From NCBI RefSeq assembly GCF_040869045.1, contig NC_090319.1:268166897-268230896 (forward strand): a DNA stretch of 64,000 nt. Reading direction: 5' to 3'. The position numbers were made by a program, and so were the translations under genes. The stretch comes from Eurosta solidaginis (taxonomy: Eukaryota > Arthropoda > Insecta > Diptera > Tephritidae). The notes beneath the pieces are model-generated. The model ran no database searches, was not told the origin of the DNA, and worked only from the letters and a program-made list of their open reading frames with translations. Positions within the stretch are counted from its first letter, which is position 1. Every line of letters begins with the position of its first letter. Shown here piece after piece: positions 25,380-34,020 of the stretch.

Positions 25380-25794
25380 GCCCGAAAAAATTCGCCCTTT
25401 GCGTTGTTATGGCGCTGGCGTCACTTTGAAGTAACGCACGCTGAAAGGTTGCCTGCCACAAGGAACTCAATAAAACTCAAATTTTTTTATTTGCTTTAAT
25501 TGATTAAATTTAAAAAAAAATAATAATAATAAAATTTTTATTCCAAGACAGAAACTATTTTGCGTATTGAATAAAATTAATTAAAAACAAAATATTCAAA
25601 ATTAGAGAGCTGCCAAGAAATGAATCGCCAATGCCAGCATAACGTAAGTTTTTGAATCTAATTTGCGTTACTTTGACGTGGCCGTTTGCGTCGCCAGTGG
25701 ATTAGAAACATAGTGACAAAGACGTGTGCGTTCAAAGTCAGCTGTTAACGCAACGCAAGCGCCAAAACAACGTAAAAGTCGAAGGTGTTTGGGC
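25380..25794. mobile_element. MITE-like element, possible hAT type
   Basis: The ends are imperfect inverted repeats of about 48 bases: left GCCCGAAAAAATTCGCCCTT, right in reverse GCCCAAACACCTTCGACTTT, both followed by a GCGTTGTTATGGCGCTGGCG-like block. Flanking 8-mers CAGTAAAA and CTATAAAA agree at six of eight positions, which would fit a decayed hAT-type 8-bp duplication. No coding frame inside. Confidence 0.6.
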
Positions 25795-26164
25795 CTATAA
25801 AAATGTAAGTTTTACCGGGCTCTTTTCCTTTGAGACTTTTCATATACACTTTTCTAAAATTCGAATTCTTTGTTTTTTGTTTGCTTAATTTACGTTTTGT
25901 TTTCATTGTAAATTATTGATAATTTGTTTTATTAAAATTAAAATGACACTGATTTCATTATATATTTAATAAAAATGAAATAAACTAAATACACACAACT
26001 ATGACCCACTAACGCACGACTGGTTGTACAAAGACGGCCCGCACTGTATGCAGCAGCTTCTGATTCCTGTTTATATGTGTATTTGCTTTAATTGTTTTCG
26101 CGCTATGCCAATTTATTGTTCAGTGTAAAGAATCGGCAATTTTTAAATATGTTTATAAGGAGTT
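25795..26164. other. Unassigned AT-rich sequence
   Basis: No supported feature. Confidence 0.3.
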
Positions 26165-26497
26165 CTATGTATTGAGCAAAGAAGGGCAAAATGCCTTGCA
26201 AATGTATTCCGATCTCACTGCTGCTGTCACAGATGGCTCAAAACTAGGTGACAAGATAGACAGTGATTTGAGGTCGGAAGCATAACTTCTTAATACTATA
26301 TTATTATTATCAAACAGGGCCAATGTCTCTCAAAAAAGGTCAACTGCATTAGAATTTACTGTTACAGCCAAGTTGCATACGAAGCAACAATAACATGACC
26401 AACAACACCTTTCTAGGGTAGTAAGCTATCTGCAAAAGTGACAGTATGTCCAAAAGATCTAGCTGAAATGACCACCTTAGGCATAAGTCTACCGACA
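26165..26497 (+). mobile_element. LINE fragment, left of Transib insertion
   Basis: The RNase H opening motif AVTDGSKLGDKIDSDL occurs at about 26223-26270, matching FTDGSKLNNRVGSGI of the LINE at 1-4714. The following sequence is badly decayed. It stops at the Transib end and the same LINE resumes at 30434. Confidence 0.55.
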
Positions 26498-26536
26498 CAC
26501 AGTGGCGCATTTTGAGTTTTTTCTTTGCAAAAATCA
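26498..26536 (+). repeat. Transib left terminal inverted repeat with RSS-like layout
   Basis: Heptamer CACAGTG is followed by 22 bases and GCAAAAATC, which resembles the A-rich nonamer seen in Transib ends and in V(D)J signals (ACAAAAACC). Confidence 0.75.
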
Positions 26537-27107
26537 TAACTTTTGAACCCATGAAGATATTTAAAAAATTTAAAATGCAAATGAAAGCTAATTATTTGAA
26601 ATTTTACAGTTTGAAAGCTCAGAATGTCACAGATACAGGGTGCTTCAAAAATATTCATCAAAGTCGAACATTTTTAGAAAAATGCAAAAACAAAATGTTT
26701 TTAGTAAAAAATAAAAAAATGAAACGAGATTTGTCTTATAATGACGTATTTAAGCATAAAATAAGATAAACTAATGATTTTGATAAAATAGCGTGGCACT
26801 GCACACTTATGATAAAAAGTTGTGTCTAAGTAGTCACGTAATCAATAACTACCAAAATCGATAGACGTATTGATTTCTATAAAAATTGAATACCCGTTTG
26901 AAGGCGAAATGCCTAAGTTTTAAAATACATTTGATAAACTTTAGAGAAATGCAATAACGAAAAGTATATATTTATAATTTCCTAAATTAATTAATTCTTT
27001 TACTTGAAATAAAAAATTAAATTGTACATAGATATCTTATTTTTCAATAAAGTAACAAAATAGATTAGTAAATCTCTTTTTCATTGTTGTGATAAGAAGT
27101 GAGAAAC

Positions 27108-29660
27108 TTATTTTATCTTAACGCAGTCATCGTCACTGGAACATATATTTAACAAAGCAACCATTTCTGAGCTATACGCATTTTTAAGATCTTTTTGTGT
27201 TCTTACATACCTCATAGATGATATTGTTACGAATATTAGCAACACTAAGTGGTATTGCCATCTCTTAGCCGATGCTGGGCAGTGACGTTAATTCACATCA
27301 ATAATTCAATCATTGTGTCTACACATACACGTACACGCAGCGGAGAGGCAACGCACAGACACGTGAGATATTTTATCTGAGGTGCTCCTAAAGGTATGCA
27401 GTTGTAATTGTGGAAGTTCCGCTCACACATACAAGCGCATTGGCTATAAAAATTATACATCTGTAGTTGTAGCTGAGAAATTTATAACTAATTAGTAAGT
27501 TCTGGGATTAGAAAAGCCTAGAAATATGCAACAAGGAAATCGGACAGAATAAAAGGGCGGCAACAGTAGAAACGAGAAGTCGGTTTCATATGAGCTATCA
27601 ATCAGTTTGGTTATTAAGCAAGTTATTCGCTGCAAAGTATAAGTGTTATTGTGAAGTACTTTAATAAAGGCCATTTTTTCATTATTCAATATCGGAGTTA
27701 TTTATTCAACAGTTTAGCGATACGAACGTTGGCAGAAGATTGCAAATAAGGGGAATTACAGTAAATTCGTTACAATATGTCCGGATCAGAAGAGATAGCT
27801 AACATGTTGAAAAGGTCTTCGTTTTGTCTAACTTGTGATACTTTGCTGGTGTCCATACATCTATATCTTTTGTAGTCCTTGTTCTTAGATTCTTGAGCTT
27901 CTTCAGACAATTCTCCTAATGGCAAGCACTGGTATTTTATTAAATCTTTTCCACGTGCTAAAATTTTATATACCGTTTGTGTAAGTTTCTTCTCAGGATA
28001 CTTTTGATATAGCAACTCTGTAGATTTAGATGCATATTTTCCAAATGTGGGTCCATTAACTGGTTCATGACAGTTTAAAATATTTAAAATAGCTCCCAAT
28101 CTTTTCATAATATCTCTATCAACTCCTGTTATGCGAGCAGTCACTTCATCGTTTTCAAAAAATCTTCTTGAGGAGTTACCATCATTTGTATTTCCATATC
28201 CATACTTTGGACAGTCAACTCTAAGGCCAATCTCTTTATAGAATGCATCCTGAATTATTTTTTTCTCCTGTTTTGTTTCTCCTTACATGTTGTATTGTCG
28301 TCGAAAACTTCTCCTTGTTGTGGTAGTGTATAAACCAGCTTCAACACAAATTCCATACATCTTATCCTAGCATGCAAAAGAGATATTCCGTACTCATAAT
28401 TTAGTTCGTCAGTTATTCAATCACCAAGATTTTCAAAGTCCTTTTGGCTCTTCTTACAAATTAGACATTTCGTTGTAGATGTCGTGTTTGTTATTAAGTT
28501 CAACACTTTTCCATCGACCATCGTTAGAAGAAAATCACGCTTTATTGTAATGACATTCCCCCTTTAATTTCAGTTATTGTTGGTTCTTATTTGGCAATTT
28601 GATTTTTTATATCACTCACTGAAGCTTTTATGAGTTCCGAAGGCTCCTTCTCTTATTTAAATAATATCGGGCGGCAAAATATAGTTGATGACGGACGTGG
28701 ATTTTTATAATATTCTGAAGCTTCATCTTTTAGTCGTAATGTAACAATAGAAGCCATAAACATATTACTATCTGTAATTTTTTCGTCGTCTAAATTTGTT
28801 CTTTGTTTATATGCGCTTTCTCCTGATGATCCATCACAGCCCACTTAGTTATCAAGGCTAGCTCCTTTGGCAGTGATTTCAGCTTTTCTTCAGTAAAACT
28901 TTGAAGGAGTCGTGTAGTTTTGTAGCTCAATTTCAGCTGATACTTCGGTTATTTTGGAACTTAGAGGAACTGCTTCTTTCTTGGCTTGAGTAATTTTTTT
29001 GTATCCAGGTAAAATATCGGCTTTACGTTGCAATAATAACTTACGCAATACAATATATTTTTTTCTTCGTTAAACCGAGATCTATAAACAGCGCCAAAGC
29101 TTTTTCGGGAGTGTATTTCCTAGTTAGTGCATTTGGTGGTGTGGGAATGCTGTTTTTGATCCTCATCAGTCGCACTGGGCTTGCTACTGCAACTGCTTCT
29201 GTTATATAACACTTCACGTTTTCTTCGTCTTTTTTATATTTAATAGCCAGTGCTTCTGAAAGATGAGTCGTGGCCATAGCTTTTGTGGTATCAGACAGCT
29301 TCCTTTTCTTTGTGTAGGTAGAACACTCTTCTATGGGTTTTATTGGTCTCCCTCTAGTTGGATTGGTTAACGTGCTAGGCATTCCTTCGTCCAAAAAAGT
29401 TTTGTCAGGTAGCTACTTTTCATGCTTACTTAGAAATTTTGAATTGTTACGATAGAGATCCTTCCATTTTCTTCCTATCATAATGTATTGTAGAACAATT
29501 TTTTCTTCCAGGCCTTCCTTTTCTTTAATGCTGGTTTCACTCGCGAATTCTCTCATAATAGCCTCAACGAAGTCTCGTCTTGACTTTGTAGGTTTAAACA
29601 CCGCAAATAGTTTCGAGTTTTCTAGATACATATTAGCATTGGCTTAGAGTGTATCTGACT
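27108..29660 (-). pseudogene. Transib transposase (RAG1-core homologue), split by a solo LTR
   Basis: This DDE-type enzyme would cut at the CACAGTG ends. Fragments in order: N-terminal part at 29631-29413 and 29394-29041 (KYTPEKALALFIDLGLT); GCDGSSGESAYKQ and NPRPSSTIFCRPI at 28844-28653, which line up with the RAG1 stretch holding its first catalytic Asp; LLTMVDGKV and the CLIC zinc-binding pair at 28456-28467; then ARITGVDRDIMKRL, and LSEEAQESKNKDYKRY near 27890, the counterpart of the RAG1 segment with the catalytic Glu. I cannot place the second Asp. The last frame runs to 27770, where the LTR supplies a false stop; coding-like sequence resumes beyond it at 27224 and stops at 27108-27110. 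Several frameshifts and stops also occur. Homology is from recalled RAG1 and Transib motifs. Confidence 0.85.
27225..27774 (+). mobile_element. Solo LTR (gypsy-like) inside Transib transposase
   Basis: A 550-bp block starts TGTTACGAAT and ends ATTCGTTACA, a TG...CA LTR pattern with a longer inverted end. The 4-bp duplication ATAT is perfect (27221-27224 and 27775-27778). TATAAAA at 27445 and AATAAA at 27663 give a promoter and polyadenylation signal in the right order on the plus strand. No internal region is present, so it is a solo LTR left by LTR-LTR recombination. It is unlike the LTRs of the other two elements here. Confidence 0.85.
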
Positions 29661-30393
29661 AAATATTAAACTGTGAACTATATTTAAAAATACTATTCAC
29701 TATATTTAAGTAAAGAGAATACTTAGTTCCTTAATCTCAAAAGACGAATGATAATGTGCATTGTATGATGGATAGCTTTATATACCTACTCAAATTATTA
29801 AAATGAATTTCAGGTACACAATTCGTAACTAAAAAAATGTATGTTGTTAACAAGTTCCAATAACAAAAATGACCTTACGGCCGTACTGAATTATATATAC
29901 CTGCTCAGGCGCGTATTTATGCCCAAGGTTGTTTAACTTTATTTGATGTAAAAAGTGAAGTTGCAGCTGGACGCAGGTATACCTTATGAATTTAGGTGAC
30001 TGAATATTTCACAAATAACTACTGTTAATTTGACGGACCACATATTTTAACATTTTTTTTCCCATCAAAGTTTTAAAAAGGGCATAAAAATAGGCATTTT
30101 ATCGATATTCGAAAAGCATTTTTTTTTTGGTTTTAATCCTAAATTAAATTATCTTTAATCCCCATACAAGAAAACGACAACCGGCTGCCTTATTTACTAA
30201 CAAAACCATTTTAAATACAACAAAAAAGAAGAAAAATTTCAAATTGTTGCCAATGTTGAAAATTGGCCAACTTTGAGCGGCTTACCTGCTAAACTATAAT
30301 TTTGTGTCAAAAAACAGTTGTATATTCTTGATCCCTGGAAAATTCTCTATTAGAAACATGTATTAGATTTAGCGAACGCTTTCATGATTTTTT

Positions 30394-30433
30394 TGATTTT
30401 TTCCAATGCTTTAACGGCAGAGGCGCCACTGTG
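30394..30433 (-). repeat. Transib right terminal inverted repeat with RSS-like layout
   Basis: On the minus strand CACAGTG is followed by 23 bases and GAAAAAATC. Only the first 11 bases are identical to the left end; the spacers differ, the nonamer-like block is kept. Confidence 0.75.
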
Positions 30434-30585
30434 CGACGCTTCACATACGCCTTACTTTGACGAATTTGATGCTCAGGCACGAGACGTTGTTTCAATAGGC
30501 AAATGGTGAATGGTGAATGGGCCCACGAACCTACTTGTAGTCACACCACAGGAAAGTCTTGCAAAGTATTAGTAAAAACATAAAT
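30434..30585 (+). mobile_element. LINE fragment, right of Transib insertion
   Basis: Reading on from the left flank in the same frame across the duplicated CGACG gives TLHIRLTLTNLMLRHETLF and then WAHEPTCSHTTGKS, the counterpart of WAREPTCSISKQIW in the LINE at 1-4714. This confirms that one LINE was split by the Transib element. Confidence 0.6.
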
Positions 30586-30589
30586 TAGC

Positions 30590-30800
30590 GCGCTCCGCCT
30601 ACTACCCCAAAAGTCATCGGGTCAAGTCGCGGGCAAAGCTACATCAAAAATTTAGAAAACAGTTCTTTCAACTAGAGAAAGGATTTTCCACCACTGCAGT
30701 TGTTTGGCAAATACTTCGCTGGCGTTCGCAGTTGGCATAAAACATATAGGTCTCGAACCGCCAATTGGTAGGAAGAATTTAAAAATAGCAGGAAGTAAAA
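30590..30800 (+). mobile_element. SINE copy, degenerate
   Basis: Keeps GCGCTCCGCCTACTAC, a decayed B box (GGGTCAAGTCGCGGGCAAAGC), CATCAAAAATTTAGAAA and GGCATAAAACATATAGGTC. The middle and the 3' end are shortened relative to the copy at 10391. Confidence 0.75.
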
Positions 30801-31155
30801 TCGCGGCAATTTTAAACTTTTTTCTATAAAACTTTGAACCTGTTCGTCGTATTTGGTGAAGATTTACAAAGTTTCAAAGAGGAAAACATGAAAAAATAGA
30901 CCTTGCAATGTATGTGCAACCCTTGTGAACTCTGTTCCTCAAACGGATCTATCTGCTATCTAACAGCCTGTGTTTGTTGATATATAGATAAAACATGCGA
31001 CTTTCTAGGTATGACTTTTGCTGCAACGGCAGGGGCGATATGATTTAGAGTATCTTAATTTTTTTTTATGTGTTAGCATATTTGGTAGACGTGGTGTGTG
31101 GGAATGTTATACTTTATGGCGGATTTCAGAACGTCAGTATGGGGGAAGTGTAGAC
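30801..31155. other. Unassigned sequence before minisatellite
   Basis: No supported feature. Confidence 0.3.
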
Positions 31156-31159
31156 GTTT

Positions 31160-31960
31160 ATTGTTATCGGAGTGTTACCGATTTCTTATCGCACAATCAT
31201 TGATTCGTTATCGAAAAATTATCGGTTAAGCATCATAAAGCTATCAATTTGTTATCAGAAGATTACCGATATTATGTCGACAAACTATCGGATAAAATGG
31301 TAATTTATTGATTATTTATTAAAAGCTTATCGATATCTTACCAAACTCTAATCGAAAAATTATCGATATGTCGATATCGATTTGTTTTCCAAGTGTTGTC
31401 AATTTATTATCGAAAATTTACCGACAATTTATCAAAAAGCCACCAATACTTTATATAAAATGTATCGATTATGTATCGACAAGCTATCGATTTGTTTTTT
31501 ATGTATTACCAATTTGTTATCGATTTTTATGGAAAATTTATTAATTTCTTATAATTCTGTTTCTATTCTGTTATCAGCGTATTATCGATTTGCAATCAAA
31601 AAGTTACCGATTTGTTTTCAAACAGTTGTCGATTTGTTATCAAAAGGTTACCGATCCGCTATCAACAATTTATCGATATGTTATCATAAAGTTATCGATT
31701 TGTTATGAAATTTACGATTTTCTATAGAAGATTTACCAATTTGTTGTCGGCGTGTTATCAGTTCATTATTGACTACATATCGCTATGCTATAAGACAGAT
31801 ACCGATAAAACTTCAATATAAAATCGATGAACATACATAACAAGCCGAAAATAAACTAATAAGAAGACAATGGCTTGGCGATAAAAATCCGCTAACTCGA
31901 CGAAAATTTCACTACCGATAATAAGTCGATAATAAAACAACGAATTTTCGGTATCGTTTG
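31160..31960 (+). repeat. 11-bp TATCGATTTG minisatellite, island 2
   Basis: Around 31625-31705 the array is regular with 22-bp units made of two 11-bp halves (for example TTATCGATATG then TTATCATAAAG). TATCGATA-like octamers occur several times. The 108-codon plus-strand frame at 31382-31708 is a by-product of the repeat. Confidence 0.82.
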
Positions 31961-32250
31961 TTACCTATAAGAAGACGACGAAGCTCCTCTGAAATCTTAG
32001 AGGAATCATGTACAACTAGCAACCCAATTGACTGTCTTTAAAAAATAATATAAATATTAGTGCTACCGCTTAAAAAAACTAAATTACCACCCTCTCAATC
32101 CAAATGCTTAAATCCACAATAGCAAAATTAATTACATACATATTAACCTACTTCAATTAGATTCTTATTTCCAAAGCATATGAGTTAATAGCAGTTATTA
32201 CTGTTTAAAAAAATATATATATTTTTGTGCTATAATCTAAAGTAACCAAT
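31961..32250. other. Unassigned AT-rich spacer
   Basis: No feature seen apart from an (AT)n run near 32210. Confidence 0.3.
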
Positions 32251-33199
32251 AACAAGTAAAGGTGTCTAAGTTCGGGTATAACCGAACATTATATACACAG
32301 CGTATTTCATTTCAGATAAATTACTTTTCTACATAACACGTGGCACCGCCCGTTTAAAAGAAAAATGTCTCCGCATTTCCTCTTACAGAAAAACCTGATA
32401 AGTGAAAGATCATTCATTTAAAACATTTGTAAATGTATGTAAATTTTTCTTCGAGTTTTGGCACACGAAGCATAGAAAATTGCTTAGTCATAAAAGAGGC
32501 GGCGCCACGCCCATTTTTGTAAATTTAAAGTTTTTCCTATTTATTGTTATAAACCCACTTGCGAAATGAAATACCATTGATATAAAGCTCTTTTTTTGCA
32601 AATATATAGCTTATTTTATTCGTCCACGACCCTTTTAAAAATCTTGTATATAAAAGTGGGCGTGGTCCTCAACCGATTTCGTTAATTTTTCTTCAAAGCA
32701 TTCCTTATAGTACAGGCAACCTCTCTGCCGAATTTTGTTACGGTAGGTTTAACGATTTTTTATTTATGATCAGTACTATTTGTAAAATTGATTTTATCAC
32801 AAGTGGACAGTGCCACGGCCATTTACAAATTTTTTTTTCAAATTTTTATCATGAGTCTCAATATCAGTCCACACGTCAAATTTCAACATTTCATGTGTAT
32901 TATTTACTAAATAATCAGATTTTTGTGTTTTCCTATATGCTATATCTATAAAAAGTGGGCGTGGTTATCATCCGATTTCGCTCATTTTCAATACCAATAT
33001 ATTCTGGGTCTAGATAAGCTCGTGGACTAAATTTGGTGAAGATATCTCAATATTTAACGGGCAGACGGACAATTTTTTTTCGATACTGATGATTTTGATA
33101 ATTGGGAGTCTATATCTATCTCGATTCCTTTATACCTGTACAACCAACCGTTATCTAATCAAAGTTAATATACTCTGTGTGCAAAGCACGCTGAGTATA
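32251..33199 (+). mobile_element. Hairpin-ended non-autonomous element X, short copy
   Basis: The left end AACAAGTAAAGG is followed by a hairpin (GTTCGG-GTATAA-CCGAAC... near 32270-32287). The right end is a larger hairpin, TATACTC...GAGTATA at 33169-33199 with inner GTGTGC/GCACGC-type pairing. Inside, AAAAGTGGGCGTGGT...CCGATTTCG occurs at about 32655 and 32949, a spacing near 294 bases. No coding frame. The end CTCGATTCCTTTATACCTGT and the terminal hairpin are shared with the copy at 34021. I see no clear target duplication and do not assign a class. Confidence 0.7.
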
Positions 33200-33575
33200 A
33201 AAACTTAATGAGCGTCGATTAAGAATTTGCCATGATCCTCGAGGGAATTAAGTAACCAAAGGAACCTGAGTAAATTAATAAATATAAGCGTTGAGAGGAT
33301 ACTCGTACCAAATAAAGAAGAAAATTATGATTAAATGAAATCGTGCGCTCATGTGGCAGCTAATGAAATGGTCAAACTTTTTGCAGCATGCGAGAATTTA
33401 CACGTTACTCAGTACATACGTTAGTGTTGTTTTTGTTTTAGTATTTTATATATATTCCTTTGTCTGTGAGCATAAACGTCTGTGAAGACGAATGGAATCC
33501 AAATATTCGTATGAATAAAGTACACGGTCAGTTCGCCTCCCAAATATGTACATATGTAAGTTCATATATTCCTAG
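33200..33575. other. Unassigned sequence
   Basis: No supported feature; the 90-codon frame at 33460-33732 runs into the AAGGCTTAT region and has no domain. Confidence 0.3.
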
Positions 33576-33579
33576 CAAA

Positions 33580-34013
33580 AAATTTGAATCTTATAAAAGG
33601 CTTATTTCATATGGACAAAAAGCCTTATGGTATCAAGCCTTAATTTTTAAAGGAATATTAGTTGTATTACGTATTCCTACTAATACGCCTTATTGTCCCA
33701 AATTTATCTCATCAGGCATACGGATTATCTGAAAGATAACGTTATGCATGTAGCTTATAGCCTATATAAAATAAGGCTTATATAAGAAATTATTATAAGC
33801 CATAAGGTAGAATATTATAACCTTATTATAAAGCTTATGGACCAAATCAAATAAGACTTACATTATGCCTTTTGTTGCTACTTGCTGTATTAGGTCCTTT
33901 TATATAAGGCTTATAACCCACTAAAAATCAGTCTTACATATGAGGTTATAATAAGGTAATGCATCAAGTACATTAACCTCATTATAAGCTTTAAGAACCA
34001 AGAATAGTATGCC
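33580..34013. repeat. Dispersed ATAAGGCTTAT / ATAAGCCTTAT motif cluster
   Basis: Short near-palindromic motifs recur in both orientations: AAGGCTTAT, AAGCCTTAT, ATAAGGCTTATA, TTATAAGCC. Similar motifs resume at 37040-37090, beyond element X, suggesting X and the next SINE landed in one such region. Confidence 0.5.
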
Positions 34014-34020
34014 ATAAGAA

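Larger units (their letters stand above)
26498..30433 (-). mobile_element. Transib DNA transposon (RAG1-like), complete ends, dead coding region
   Basis: A 3,936-bp element with perfect 11-bp inverted ends CACAGTGGCGC. The outer seven bases, CACAGTG, equal the V(D)J recombination heptamer. Flanking pentamers are CGACA (26493-26497) and CGACG (30434-30438): a 5-bp duplication with one change, GC-rich as known for Transib. Inside is a minus-strand transposase pseudogene with RAG1-core features. Ends, duplication and protein independently support the assignment. A solo LTR sits inside at 27225-27774 and the whole element sits inside a LINE. Without the LTR and its 4-bp duplication it would be about 3.4 kb. 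Confidence 0.9.

Noticed and set aside
31382..31708. 108-codon plus-strand frame
   Set aside because: Entirely inside the 11-bp minisatellite; three units are 33 bases, so any open frame repeats by itself.
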